From Ancylobacter sp. SL191 (GTDB lineage: Bacteria > Pseudomonadota > Alphaproteobacteria > Rhizobiales > Xanthobacteraceae): DNA of 64,000 nt. The position numbers and the translations under genes were made by a program. This document shows, in pieces, positions 9,634 through 17,986 of this stretch. The notes beneath the pieces were generated by a model, which was given only the letters and a program-made list of their open reading frames with translations, was not told where the DNA came from and made no database searches. The DNA is taken from contig NZ_CP113056.1 of assembly GCF_026625645.1 (NCBI RefSeq), forward strand, positions 496,001 to 560,000, in the 5' to 3' direction. How positions within the stretch are numbered: position 1 is the stretch's first letter; each line of letters starts with the position of its first letter.

Positions 9634-10668
9634 TCACTCGCGCAGGGCGACAAGCTCGCGGTAGAGCGCGGCCGGGACAGTGACGCCCTCGGCCCGCGTG
9701 CGCGCCCGCGCCGCGTAGCGGCGCTCGGCCGGCAGCCGCACGCCGGGCTGGGCCTTGGCGAGGGAGAAGATCTCCCGCGCCTCGCCAAGGCGGGCGGGCA
9801 GATCCTCCACCCCGAACACCGCAGGATCGAGCGCGATCAGCAGCTCGCCGCCGAGCGGGGGCCCGCCATCGCCATTCTCCACCGCCCGCGCCTGCCGGCT
9901 GGTGAGATCGCCGATCAGCGGGCCGGCGACCAGCTCCACCATCAGCGAGAGCGCGAAGCCCTTATGGCCGCCAAAGGGCAGCAGCGCGCCCGTGAGCGCC
10001 GCCGCCGGATCGGTGGTCGGTGCCCCGTCCGGGCCGATGGCCCAGCCCTGCGGGATCGCCTCGCCCGCCCGGTGCTTCAGCTCCACCTCGCCGCGCGCCG
10101 CCGCGCTGGTGGCGAAATCGAAAATGAACGGCCGGCGCTGCGGGCCCGGCCAGCCAAAGGCCAGCGGGTTGGTGCCGAGCAGCGCCGTGGTGCCGCCCGG
10201 CGGGGCGACGCAGCACTGGCCGATGGTGAAGCACCACGCCGCCAGCCCCGCCTCCACCACCGGCTCGATATCCGCCCAGAGCGCGGAGAAATGGTAGCAC
10301 TCATGGATCGCCAGCGCGGCGATGCCGGTGCGCCGGGCGGCGGCGATCAGCGCGGGCACGCCGGTCTCCACCGCCAGCGGGGCGAAGCCGCGCCGCGCCT
10401 CGACGCGCAGCACCGCCGGCGCCGCCTTGACGAGCTCCGGCAGCGCCTCGCGCGCGGCCTTGCCGCTGCGCACCGAGGCGACATAGCCGATCAGCCGGTA
10501 GAGCCCGTGCGAGCGGCACTCATCGGCCTCGGCGCGGGCGATGGAGCGGGCGATGGCCTGCGCATGAGGCTCGCTGAGACCCGCCGCGCGCAACGTGCCG
10601 TGGCAGAGGGCGTGGACCTCATCGAGCGAAAGGCGGACGGGGGCGGCTTGGGTCGTCTGGTCGGTCAC
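9634..10668 (-). CDS. Delta1-pyrroline-2-carboxylate reductase, malate/L-lactate dehydrogenase (Ldh2) family
   Basis: 344 residues of the Ldh2/MDG2 oxidoreductase family, with the conserved RSHGLYRL motif near the N-terminus and HFSALW further on, both typical of the NAD(P)-binding active site. In hydroxyproline islands this member reduces pyrroline-2-carboxylate, made by the 3-hydroxyproline dehydratases, to L-proline. That role is inferred from the adjacent dehydratase genes. The GTG at 10668 lies 4 nt from the stop of the upstream gene; the frame extends upstream inside that gene and is not used. Last gene of the island on the minus strand. A generic malate or ureidoglycolate dehydrogenase is the main alternative. 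Confidence 0.82.
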   Translation of the reverse strand: MTDQTTQAAPVRLSLDEVHALCHGTLRAAGLSEPHAQAIARSIARAEADECRSHGLYRLIGYVASVRSGKAAREALPELVKAAPAVLRVEARRGFAPLAVETGVPALIAAARRTGIAALAIHECYHFSALWADIEPVVEAGLAAWCFTIGQCCVAPPGGTTALLGTNPLAFGWPGPQRRPFIFDFATSAAARGEVELKHRAGEAIPQGWAIGPDGAPTTDPAAALTGALLPFGGHKGFALSLMVELVAGPLIGDLTSRQARAVENGDGGPPLGGELLIALDPAVFGVEDLPARLGEAREIFSLAKAQPGVRLPAERRYAARARTRAEGVTVPAALYRELVALRE

Positions 10669-10672
10669 ACGT

Positions 10673-11710
10673 TCAATCCTGCGTCCAGACCGGCCAGGTA
10701 TCGGCGAGCCGATAGCCGGTCGGCCAGGGGTCGGCAGGATCAAGCATGAGCTGCGACAGATGCGTGACGAAGGCACGCCCCATGATCGAGGGAATGATCG
10801 CCGGCCGCCCGCCCAGCGTGGTCGTCGCCTCGATCCGGCATTCGAAACGGGAATCGATGATCGAGCGGCCGATGAAGGTCTCGCCGACGCCGAGCTGCCC
10901 CTTGGCGTGCAGCACCGCCATGCGGGCCGAACAGCCGGTGCCGGTGGGCGAGCGGTCGATCTTGCCGGGCCTGATCGCCACCGCGTTCGCCCCCTGCTTC
11001 ACCCCATCCTCCACCTCCACCGGCGCGGCGAACTGGCAGAACGAGATGTGGTTCCAGTCGGCGTTCTCCGGGTGCTTGAACCCGAGCTGGCGGTTCGCCG
11101 CCTTGACGATGCGCATGCCGGTCTCGGCCAGATCCTTCGCCTCGTCCGGGCGGATGGAAAAGCCGAGGGCATGGGCGTCGACGATGACGAAGCTGTCCCC
11201 GCCATAGGCGGTGTCGACGGTGAGCGTACCGAGCCCCTCCACTTCCAGCTGCGCATTGAGCTTGTCGGCGAAGGAGGGATGGTTGGTCACCTTGATCCGC
11301 TCGGCCTTGCCGTCCCGGCAATAGGCGGTCGCCTCGATCAGCCCGCCCGGCGCCTCCAGCACCATATGGGTTTCCGGCTCGACCATCGGCACGATGCCGG
11401 TGTCGAGGAGCACGGTGGCAACGCAGATCGAGTTGGAGCCGGACATGGGCGGGGTGTCCTCCGGCTCCATGATGATCCACGCGGCGACCGCCTTGGGGTT
11501 CTTCGGCGGCACCAAGAGGTTCACATGGCGGAACACCCCGCCGCGCGGCTCCTGCAGCACGAAATTGCGCAGCGTGTTGTCGCTGGCGATGAAGCGCGAC
11601 TGCGCCCACACGGTATCGCCCGGCGGGGGCGCCACCCCGCCGACGATGACATCGCCGACCTCGCCTTCCGCATGGCAGCCGACAATGTGGATGACCTTGG
11701 ATGAGCGCAT
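10673..11710 (-). CDS. Trans-3-hydroxy-L-proline dehydratase, proline racemase superfamily
   Basis: 345 residues of the proline racemase fold. The first catalytic position, normally Cys in MCGHG, is Ser90 (MSGSNS). The second, Cys in SPCGTGT, is Thr256 in SPTGTGC, with a nearby Cys260. The lack of the two-Cys pair argues against racemase or epimerase activity and fits the subgroup dehydrating trans-3-hydroxy-L-proline to pyrroline-2-carboxylate, as I recall it from characterised Labrenzia (Roseibium) proteins. The reductase that would use this product follows 4 nt downstream, and a cis-3-specific dehydratase lies upstream. The 195-nt gap before it holds two palindromic repeats. Cytoplasmic. 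Confidence 0.8.
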   Translation of the reverse strand: MRSSKVIHIVGCHAEGEVGDVIVGGVAPPPGDTVWAQSRFIASDNTLRNFVLQEPRGGVFRHVNLLVPPKNPKAVAAWIIMEPEDTPPMSGSNSICVATVLLDTGIVPMVEPETHMVLEAPGGLIEATAYCRDGKAERIKVTNHPSFADKLNAQLEVEGLGTLTVDTAYGGDSFVIVDAHALGFSIRPDEAKDLAETGMRIVKAANRQLGFKHPENADWNHISFCQFAAPVEVEDGVKQGANAVAIRPGKIDRSPTGTGCSARMAVLHAKGQLGVGETFIGRSIIDSRFECRIEATTTLGGRPAIIPSIMGRAFVTHLSQLMLDPADPWPTGYRLADTWPVWTQD

Positions 11711-11751
11711 GGCGGGCCTCTCGGGTGGGCGGGACCGTCCCCAGCACCGTC

Positions 11752-11774
11752 ATGGCCGGGCTTGGCCCGGCCAT
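11752..11774. repeat. Rhizobiales-type intergenic palindrome, copy 1
   Basis: ATGGCCGGGC, a 3-nt loop and its exact complement, flanked by GTC and CCACGT. It is one of seven related GC-rich palindromes in the hydroxyproline island and matches the dispersed intergenic repeats common in Rhizobiales genomes. It forms a strong hairpin in transcripts from either strand. Confidence 0.75.
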
Positions 11775-11807
11775 CCACGTCTGCTTGCGACGGCGATCAA
11801 GTCATGG

Positions 11808-11830
11808 ATCCCCGGGCCAAGCCCGGGGAT
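11808..11830. repeat. Rhizobiales-type intergenic palindrome, copy 2
   Basis: ATCCCCGGGC, loop CAA and the exact complement, preceded by GTCATGG and followed by GACATC. This is the ATCCCC variant of the same repeat family. It lies 33 nt from copy 1 in the 195-nt gap between the two dehydratase genes. Confidence 0.75.
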
Positions 11831-11905
11831 GACATCGCGCAGCGGGTGCCTCTCTTGTCCCGGACCAGCGACGCCGCAGGCGGAGCGCTGAGCCGGGACA
11901 CGGGG

Positions 11906-13006
11906 TCAGATCACCACCACCGGCTCGCCGAGCGCGGCGAAGATGGGTTCGATGCCGAGACCCGGCGTGTCGGGCGCGGTCATGAAGCCGTGGTCGCGCT
12001 TGGGCGCGCCTGTGGCGATGTCGACCGTGCCGTAGCTGTTGAAGTCGGTCGCCGAGAAGCAGAACTCCTCCGGCGTCGAGCGGGCGAGATGGGCGATGGT
12101 GGCGGTGACGATGTCGCCGCCCCAGGTGTCCTCGATGGTCATCGGCGTGCCCGAGGCGACGCAGATGTCGCGCATCAGCCGCGCCTTGGTCAGGCCGCCG
12201 ACCTTGGAGATCTTCAGGTTGATGATGTCCATGGCGTCGTCCGCCAGCGCCTTCATCAGCGTGCCGACGCCGTCGATCACCTCGTCGAGCACGAAGGGCC
12301 GCGCGGTGCGGGCGCGCACCGACAGGCACTCCTCATAGGTCGGGCAGGGCTGCTCGATATAGACATCGAGGTCCGCCACCTCGGCGCAGATGCGCGCGGC
12401 TTCCGCCCGCGTCCAGCCGGTATTGGCGTCGGCCACCAGAATGTCGGAGGGGTCGAGAATCTCGCGGGTGGCGCGGATGCGGTCGATGTCCTGGTCGGCA
12501 TCACCACCGACCTTGAGCTGGAACTTGGTGTAGCCCTCGGCCTTGTAGCCGGCGATCTTCTTCGCCATCACCTCCGGCGCCTCCTGCGAGATGGCGCGGT
12601 AGAGGGCGATCTTTTCCTGCGCCGCGCCGCCCAGCAGCTTGTAGACCGGCAAGCCCGTGACCTTGCCGAGAATGTCCCAGCAGGCGATGTCGATCGGCGC
12701 CTTCACATAGGGGTGGCCGCGCAGCACCGCATCCATGTGGCGGTTCAGCACGTTGAGATCGGTCGGGTCGAGACCGATCACCTTGGGGCCGAGTTCCTCA
12801 AGGCCGGCGCGCACACCATGGGCATAGGCTGGAAGGTACGCCGAGCCGAGCGGGCAGCATTCGGCATAGCCGGTGATGCCGGCATCGGTCTCGACCGCCA
12901 CCACGGTGGAATCGAACACCTCGATGAAATTGCCGTTCGACCAGTTGTAGCGGCCTTCCCGAAGCGGGAGCCCGACCTTGTAGGCCTTGATGCCGGTGAT
13001 CTTCAT
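11906..13006 (-). CDS. Cis-3-hydroxy-L-proline dehydratase, enolase superfamily (MR/MLE)
   Basis: 366 residues starting [15 protein letters not shown], the N-terminal capping fold of mandelate-racemase/muconate-cycloisomerase enzymes, then the barrel. Metal ligands read Asp193 (VADAN), Glu218 (IEQP) and Asp241 (LDE). The two catalytic lysines are Lys165 (QLKVGG) and Lys265 (NLKISK). A characterised enolase-superfamily cis-3-hydroxy-L-proline dehydratase from Labrenzia sits in a closely similar neighbourhood, so I assign that activity: removal of water to give pyrroline-2-carboxylate. Muconate cycloisomerase or proline-betaine epimerase would be the alternatives. The ATG at 13006 follows a gap of 150 nt with two palindromic repeats. 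Confidence 0.8.
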   Translation of the reverse strand: MKITGIKAYKVGLPLREGRYNWSNGNFIEVFDSTVVAVETDAGITGYAECCPLGSAYLPAYAHGVRAGLEELGPKVIGLDPTDLNVLNRHMDAVLRGHPYVKAPIDIACWDILGKVTGLPVYKLLGGAAQEKIALYRAISQEAPEVMAKKIAGYKAEGYTKFQLKVGGDADQDIDRIRATREILDPSDILVADANTGWTRAEAARICAEVADLDVYIEQPCPTYEECLSVRARTARPFVLDEVIDGVGTLMKALADDAMDIINLKISKVGGLTKARLMRDICVASGTPMTIEDTWGGDIVTATIAHLARSTPEEFCFSATDFNSYGTVDIATGAPKRDHGFMTAPDTPGLGIEPIFAALGEPVVVI

Positions 13007-13030
13007 GGTGGTTTCCGTTGTCTCGACGTC

Positions 13031-13053
13031 ATCCCCGGGCTTGACCCAGGGAT
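13031..13053. repeat. Rhizobiales-type intergenic palindrome, copy 3 (imperfect)
   Basis: ATCCCCGGG, a short loop and CCCAGGGAT form an imperfect palindrome flanked by GACGTC and CCACGTC, matching copy 2 in reverse orientation. It lies just upstream of the cis-3-hydroxyproline dehydratase start. Confidence 0.65.
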
Positions 13054-13115
13054 CCACGTCTTCCGAGGAAGAGGTCGTCTTGCGAGGGCGAGGTCGTCTG
13101 CAGCCGAAGTCATGG

Positions 13116-13138
13116 ATGGCCGGGCCAGGCCCGGCCAT
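13116..13138. repeat. Rhizobiales-type intergenic palindrome, copy 4
   Basis: ATGGCCGGGC, loop CAG and the exact complement, preceded by GTCATGG and followed by GACGG. It lies 18 nt downstream of the epimerase stop and is paired with copy 3 in the same 150-nt gap. Confidence 0.75.
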
Positions 13139-13156
13139 GACGGGGAACCGGGAGGC

Positions 13157-14158
13157 TCACACCACCACGAAGCCGTGGGCCAAGGGGTCGCGGTCGTCGA
13201 TGAAGATGGTGTTGTAGCCGGTCATCCGCGCCCAACCGCCGATGGAGGGGATGATGGCATTGCGCTCCCCCACCTTCACGGCGGCCTCGACGCGGCCCTT
13301 GAACAGCGAGCCGATGATGCTCTCATGCACGAAATCATCGCCCACCCGGAGCTGGCCGAGGGCGGCGAGCTGCGCCATGCGGGCGGAGGTGCCGGTGCCG
13401 CAGGGCGAGCGGTCAATGGCCTTGTCGCCATAAAACACCGCGTTGCGCGCCTGCGCTTCCGGGTGACGGGCCGCGCCGGTCCACAGGATGTGCGAGAGGC
13501 CGCGGATCTCCGGCTTCTCGGGATGGACGAACTCATATTTGGCGTTCAGCGCCGTGCGCAGGCCGGGGCTCATGCCGACGAGCTGGCCGGCGGTGAAATC
13601 GGCCATGTCGCGGAAGGCCGGCTGCGGCTCGACGATGGCGTAGAAATTCCCGCCATAGGCGACATCCACCGTCACCTCGCCGATCTCCGGGCACTCGGCG
13701 GTGAGGCCCTGCGCGTAGAGGAAGCCGGGCACATTGGTGATGCGCACCTCCTCCACATATTGGCCGACCTGCGTGTACTCGGCCTTCACCACGCCGGCGG
13801 GGGTGTCGAGCATCAGGACGCCCGGCACCTTCGGCGTGACGAGGCCGTGCTCGATCGCCATGGTCACCGTGCCGATGGTGCCGTGGCCGCACATGGGCAG
13901 GCAGCCCGAGGTCTCGATGAACAGGATGGCGACGTCGCAGTCCGGCCGCGTCGGCGGGTAGAGGATGGAGCCCGACATCATGTCGTGGCCGCGCGGCTCG
14001 AACATCAGCCCGGTGCGGATCCAGTCGAACTCTCTCAGGAAGTGGGCGCGCTTCTCGATCATGGTCGAACCGGTGAGGTTCGGCCCGCCGCCCGCCACCA
14101 GACGCACGGGATTGCCGCAGGTGTGGCCGTCTATGCAGAAGAAGCTGTGTCGCGCCAT
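13157..14158 (-). CDS. hypE: 4-hydroxyproline 2-epimerase, proline racemase superfamily
   Basis: 333 residues. Both catalytic cysteines are present: Cys90 in LPMCGHGT and Cys253 in DRSPCGTGT, the classical two-base pair that inverts C2. Given the adjacent D-hydroxyproline oxidase and deaminase genes, the substrate is most likely trans-4-hydroxy-L-proline, giving cis-4-hydroxy-D-proline. It differs clearly from the Ser/Thr paralogue at 10673-11710. The ATG at 14158 follows the oxidase stop by 10 nt, so the two are probably co-transcribed. Plain proline racemase is the alternative, less likely in this setting. Cytoplasmic. Confidence 0.9.
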   Translation of the reverse strand: MARHSFFCIDGHTCGNPVRLVAGGGPNLTGSTMIEKRAHFLREFDWIRTGLMFEPRGHDMMSGSILYPPTRPDCDVAILFIETSGCLPMCGHGTIGTVTMAIEHGLVTPKVPGVLMLDTPAGVVKAEYTQVGQYVEEVRITNVPGFLYAQGLTAECPEIGEVTVDVAYGGNFYAIVEPQPAFRDMADFTAGQLVGMSPGLRTALNAKYEFVHPEKPEIRGLSHILWTGAARHPEAQARNAVFYGDKAIDRSPCGTGTSARMAQLAALGQLRVGDDFVHESIIGSLFKGRVEAAVKVGERNAIIPSIGGWARMTGYNTIFIDDRDPLAHGFVVV

Positions 14159-14168
14159 GTGGGTCTCG

Positions 14169-15407
14169 TCAGAAGCGTGTCGGGCGGAAGGGGGAGAGAT
14201 CAAGCGACAGCGGCCGCCCGGTGGCAAGCTCGGCCACCAGCCGGCCGGTCGCCGCGCTCTGGGTCAGGCCGAGATGGCCATGGCCGAAGGCGTGGATGAT
14301 GCGCGGATCGGCGCTCGCCCGGCCGATGACGGGCAGCGAATCCGGCAGCGACGGGCGAAAGCCCATCCATTGCGTGCCGCCCGTCGTCTTCAGCCCCGGC
14401 AGGAAGGCCGCGGCCTTGGTCAGCATGGCCTGCGAGCGCTTGTAATTGGGCGGCGCCTTCAGCCCGCCCAGTTCCACCGCCCCGCCGACGCGGATGCCTG
14501 TGGAGAGCGGGGTGACGACGAAGCCATGCCCGCCAAAGGTGAGCTGGCGCCGCACATCGAAGGCACCGGGCGGCAGCGTGGTGTTGTAGCCGCGCTCGGT
14601 CTCCAGCGGCACGCGGTCGCCCAGCGCCGCGGCGAGCGGGCGCGACCAGGCGCCGCCGGCGAGCACCGCCTGCGCGGCGTTGATCGTCGTGCCGTCGGCG
14701 AGGCGCAGGCTGACGCCGGAAGTCTGCGCCTCGACACCCACCACCTCCCCGCTGACGATGCGCGCGCCGCGCGCCATCACCTGCTCGAACAGAGCGAGGG
14801 CGAAATGATAGGGGTCGGCCACCGTCTTCCAGTTCGGCGTCAAGGTGCCGGCGACGAAGCGCGGAGCAAGGCCCGGCTGCAGCTGCGCGAGGCGCTCGCC
14901 GCGTACATGCTCGAAGGCGATACCCTCGGCCGCCCGCGCCTCCCAGCCCGGCTGCGCGGCGGCAAGCTCGGCCTCGCTCTCATAGAGCTGGAGATTGCCA
15001 TCGGCGCGCACATGGGAGGCGAGGCCGGCGCCCGCCACCATCTCAGCCATGGCGCTGGCGGCAAGGCGCATCATCGCGCTCTGCACGGTCAGCGAATGGG
15101 CGTAACGGTCCGGCAGGCTGGCGCGCCAGAAACGGATGAGCCACGGCGCGATGTTCAGCGCATAGGCGGGCGGAATGGCGAGCGGCCCGAGCGGATCGAG
15201 CAGCCATTTCGGTGCCTTGCGCAGAATCCCCGGCGAGGCCAGCGGCAGGATGTCGGTGAAGGCAAAGGCCCCGGCATTGCCGAAGCTCGCCCCCTCGGCA
15301 ATGCCGCCGCGTTCCACCAGCACGACCGAGCGACCGGCCGCCTGCAAATGGAAGGCGCAGGCGAGGCCGACAATGCCGGCGCCGATGACGGCGATGTCGT
15401 CGCTCAT
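14169..15407 (-). CDS. hypO: FAD-dependent D-hydroxyproline oxidase/dehydrogenase, DadA-like
   Basis: 412 residues of the D-amino-acid oxidase fold. The N-terminal dinucleotide motif IAVIGAGIVGLA (GxGxxG at 9-14) binds FAD, and the C-terminal segment ends with the usual HGHLGLT-type FAD contact. In the hydroxyproline pathway it oxidises cis-4-hydroxy-D-proline to pyrroline-4-hydroxy-2-carboxylate. The ATG at 15407 fits the family N-terminus but has no good ribosome-binding site. An in-frame ATG at 15452 or the GTG codons between are possible; the longer frame runs through palindromic repeats and is rejected. General D-amino-acid dehydrogenase is the alternative. Confidence 0.87.
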   Translation of the reverse strand: MSDDIAVIGAGIVGLACAFHLQAAGRSVVLVERGGIAEGASFGNAGAFAFTDILPLASPGILRKAPKWLLDPLGPLAIPPAYALNIAPWLIRFWRASLPDRYAHSLTVQSAMMRLAASAMAEMVAGAGLASHVRADGNLQLYESEAELAAAQPGWEARAAEGIAFEHVRGERLAQLQPGLAPRFVAGTLTPNWKTVADPYHFALALFEQVMARGARIVSGEVVGVEAQTSGVSLRLADGTTINAAQAVLAGGAWSRPLAAALGDRVPLETERGYNTTLPPGAFDVRRQLTFGGHGFVVTPLSTGIRVGGAVELGGLKAPPNYKRSQAMLTKAAAFLPGLKTTGGTQWMGFRPSLPDSLPVIGRASADPRIIHAFGHGHLGLTQSAATGRLVAELATGRPLSLDLSPFRPTRF

Positions 15408-15467
15408 GGAGGGAACGCTCACGGGTATGCTCGCGGGGACAGGCTCGGGCATGAGATGGCGGGACCG

Positions 15468-15526
15468 GCCCACCTCCTCGACGTCATCCCCGGGCTTGAC
15501 CCGGGGATGACGTCGAGGAGGTGGGC
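15468..15526. repeat. Perfect 27-bp inverted repeat with 5-nt loop (extended palindrome, copy 5)
   Basis: Bases 15468-15494 are exactly complementary to 15500-15526. The inner part is the ATCCCCGGG repeat unit; the pairing then continues outward through CACCTCCTCGACGTC. It lies 61 nt upstream of the oxidase start and would make a very stable RNA hairpin. The outward extension is not seen in the other copies, which suggests duplication of a flank. Confidence 0.85.
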
Positions 15527-15546
15527 AAGCGGCAGGCAAGTCGTGG

Positions 15547-15569
15547 ATGGCCGGGTCAAGCCCGGCCAT
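15547..15569. repeat. Rhizobiales-type intergenic palindrome, copy 6
   Basis: ATGGCCGGGT, loop CAA and GCCCGGCCAT pair with one G-T wobble, with GTCGTGG before and GACGGCG after. It sits between the long inverted repeat and the deaminase stop at 15616. Confidence 0.7.
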
Positions 15570-15615
15570 GACGGCGCTCGGGGTGGGAGGCTCGCCCCAC
15601 CCGGATCGCCTCGGT

Positions 15616-16512
15616 TCACGCCGCCTTGGCGAGCGCCGGGCGGTTCGCCAGCGCGTCCGCGACGATCTTCTCGACCAGGGCGCGCTGGGCGCCTTCGAGC
15701 GGCAGGCGGGGGGCGCGCACGCGCTCGGTGGTGCCGGTCACGATCGCCTCGACCAGCTTCAGGTTCTGCACGAGGTAGCTGGACACATCGAGGTCGAGCA
15801 GCGGGCGGAACCAGCGGTAGAGCACCAGCGCCTCGTCATAGCGCTTCTGCTTCATCAGCCGATAGAGCGCGACGGTCTCTTCCGGGAAGGCCACCACGAG
15901 GCCGGCGACCCAGCCGACCGCGCCGACGGCGAGCGCCTCATAGGCGAGGTTGTCGACGCCGGTGAAGATGTCGAAGCGGTCGCCGAAAGCGTTCTGCAGG
16001 TCGATGGTGCGGCGGATGTCGTCGGAAGACTCCTTCACCGCGACGAAGCGCTTGTCCTTGGCGAGCTCGGCCATGATTTCGACCGTGACATCCACCCGAT
16101 AGGCGACGCGGTTGGAATAGATCATCACCGGCAGGTCGGCGGCCTGCGCGATCGCCGAGAGCGTGCCCACCGTCTCCTTCGGGTTGGTGTGGTAGACGAG
16201 GCTCGGTACGATCATCAGCCCGTCCGCCCCGGCGCTGGCGGCGCGCTTGGCAAGGCTGGCGCAGTCGCGCGTCGCGGCGTCGGCAATGGTCATAAGAACC
16301 GGGCGACCGCCAGCCACGGATTTCGCGGTCTTCAGCACGGCGAGGCGCTCGTCATGGGAGAGCATCGGGCCTTCGCCGAGCGAGCCATTGACGATGATGC
16401 CGTCGACGCCGGAGGCGATCTGGAACGCGAAGCAGCGCTCCATCTCGGCATGGTCGAGCGTGTCATCGGCGTTGAACTTGGCGGTTACGGCGGGAAAGAC
16501 GCCCTGCCACAT
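15616..16512 (-). CDS. hypD: Pyrroline-4-hydroxy-2-carboxylate deaminase, DHDPS/NAL family
   Basis: 298 residues of the dihydrodipicolinate synthase/N-acetylneuraminate lyase barrel. The pyruvate-type binding motif GSLGEG (43-48), Tyr132 and the Schiff-base Lys160 (VAVKESSDD) are intact. In hydroxyproline operons this family member deaminates and dehydrates pyrroline-4-hydroxy-2-carboxylate to 2-oxoglutarate semialdehyde. The ATG at 16512 is chosen because AGGAG lies 8 nt upstream; the GTG three codons earlier sits directly against that site. The importer ATPase gene lies 41 nt upstream. Dihydrodipicolinate synthase itself is unlikely given the neighbours. Confidence 0.88.
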   Translation of the reverse strand: MWQGVFPAVTAKFNADDTLDHAEMERCFAFQIASGVDGIIVNGSLGEGPMLSHDERLAVLKTAKSVAGGRPVLMTIADAATRDCASLAKRAASAGADGLMIVPSLVYHTNPKETVGTLSAIAQAADLPVMIYSNRVAYRVDVTVEIMAELAKDKRFVAVKESSDDIRRTIDLQNAFGDRFDIFTGVDNLAYEALAVGAVGWVAGLVVAFPEETVALYRLMKQKRYDEALVLYRWFRPLLDLDVSSYLVQNLKLVEAIVTGTTERVRAPRLPLEGAQRALVEKIVADALANRPALAKAA

Positions 16513-16553
16513 GGGAAGCACTCCTGAATCGTTGAAAGGGATCGTCCGGGTCG

Positions 16554-17279
16554 TCAGAGGACGGATTTGAGGAAGGCGACGGTCTCGGGCTCGCGGGGAG
16601 CGCCAATCACCTGCGCCGGCGGGCCGATCTCGTGGATCCGGCCCTTGTGGAAGAAGGCCACGCGGTTCGAGACCTCGCGGGCAAAGGCGATTTCATGGGT
16701 GACCACGATCATCGTCATGCCCTCGGAAGACAGGAGCCTCATCGTGTCCAATACCTCGCCGACAAGCTGCGGGTCGAGAGCCGAGGTCACCTCGTCGAAC
16801 AGCATGTAGTCGGGCGACATGGCGAGCGCGCGGGCAATCGCCATGCGCTGCTGCTGGCCGCCGGAAAGCCGGGAGGGATAGACCTTCAGCTTCTCGGCAA
16901 GGCCGACATGGGAGAGCTTTTCCACCGCGATGGCCTCGGCCTCGGCGCGTGACTTGCCGAGCACCTTGCGCGGGGCCAGCATCACGTTTTCCAGCACCGT
17001 CAGATGAGGGAAAGCGTTCCACTGCTGGAAGACGATGCCGATCTTGCGGCGCAGCTTGTTGAGGTCGGTGGCGCGCGCATGGACATCGGTGCCGTCGACG
17101 AGGATGTGCCCCGCATTGATCGGCTCCAGCCCGTTGATGCACATGAGCAAAGTCGACTTGCCCGAGCCCGACCCGCCGATGACGGAGACGACCTCGCCCT
17201 TCTCGACGGTCATGGTGACGCCCTTGACCACGTCCAGCGCGCCGAAGGATTTGTGAACGTCCTTGATCTCGATCGACAT
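16554..17279 (-). CDS. Amino-acid ABC importer ATPase (probable hydroxyproline uptake)
   Basis: 241 residues of the polar-amino-acid ATPase family (HisP/GlnQ/AotP type). Walker A GGSGSGKST (35-43), Q-loop VFQQWNAFPHL, signature LSGGQQQR (138-145), Walker B with MLFDEVTSALDP and the switch His in VVTHE are all present. The reading frame is open far upstream, but that part overlaps a permease gene in another frame; ATG at 17279, 8 nt after the permease stop, is right. It couples ATP hydrolysis to the two permeases and the family-3 binding protein encoded upstream. Substrate assignment to hydroxyproline comes from the neighbours. Confidence 0.94.
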   Translation of the reverse strand: MSIEIKDVHKSFGALDVVKGVTMTVEKGEVVSVIGGSGSGKSTLLMCINGLEPINAGHILVDGTDVHARATDLNKLRRKIGIVFQQWNAFPHLTVLENVMLAPRKVLGKSRAEAEAIAVEKLSHVGLAEKLKVYPSRLSGGQQQRMAIARALAMSPDYMLFDEVTSALDPQLVGEVLDTMRLLSSEGMTMIVVTHEIAFAREVSNRVAFFHKGRIHEIGPPAQVIGAPREPETVAFLKSVL

Positions 17280-17287
17280 GGGTTTTC

Positions 17288-17974
17288 TCAGTCGTTTTCG
17301 CGCCAGCGCTTCTCCAGCCGCGCCCCGAGGCGGGCGATGGGGAAGCTCATCAGGAAATAGATCAGCCCGGCGATGGAGAGCACGAAGAGCGGCTCCTGGA
17401 TGCGGGTGACGATGACCTGCGAGGAGCGCAGGAGCTCGACCACGCCGATCCACCACACCATGGCGGTGTCCTTCATCACGCCGAGCGTCAGGCCGATCCA
17501 GCTCGGCAGGGCGACGCGCAGCGCGATGGGGAAGACGATGGCGGTGAGATCCTGCGTCCAGCTCAGGCCGAGCGAGCGGGCGGCGCGCCGGGTGGTCGGC
17601 GGCACGGCGAGGAAGCCCGAGCGCACGATCTCCGTGCAGTAGGCGCAGGTGTAGAGCGCCAGCACCACGCAGCCGACGGTGAAGGAATCCCAGCGAATGC
17701 CGATGATGGTCTTGAACGAGTTGGCCAGCACCAGCTGGATCAGCAGCGGGATCGAGCGGAACACGTCGAGCACGATGCCGATGGGCAGGTTCACCCACCA
17801 CGGCGCGATGGCGCGGATGACGCCGAACACGATGCCGAGCAGCGTGCCGCCCAGCACCGCCCAGAAGGTGAGCGCCAGCGTCACCCCGGCGCCCTTCAGC
17901 ATGAACATCAGGTCGTTCAGCGAGAAGGAGGTGTCGAACAGCCCGGCGAAGAAGGTGGAGATGGAGGAGAACAT
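17288..17974 (-). CDS. Amino-acid ABC importer permease (HisM/HisQ family)
   Basis: 228 residues with about five membrane helices, for example around 27-50, 64-85 and the last 25 residues. The permease EAA-type loop is visible as RSGFLAVPPTTRRAARSLGLS, the contact surface for the ATPase. It is 12 nt downstream of a second permease of similar size, forming the usual heterodimer. Part of the hydroxyproline importer by position. The start at 17974 is followed by MFSSISTFFAGLF, an amphipathic segment common in this family. Confidence 0.93.
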   Translation of the reverse strand: MFSSISTFFAGLFDTSFSLNDLMFMLKGAGVTLALTFWAVLGGTLLGIVFGVIRAIAPWWVNLPIGIVLDVFRSIPLLIQLVLANSFKTIIGIRWDSFTVGCVVLALYTCAYCTEIVRSGFLAVPPTTRRAARSLGLSWTQDLTAIVFPIALRVALPSWIGLTLGVMKDTAMVWWIGVVELLRSSQVIVTRIQEPLFVLSIAGLIYFLMSFPIARLGARLEKRWREND

Positions 17975-17986
17975 CGGCGGATCTCC

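Noticed and set aside
15408..15569. Longer oxidase start running through the palindromic repeats
   Set aside because: The added residues are translated repeat sequence (HPRVKPGDD type) and do not belong to the DadA fold.
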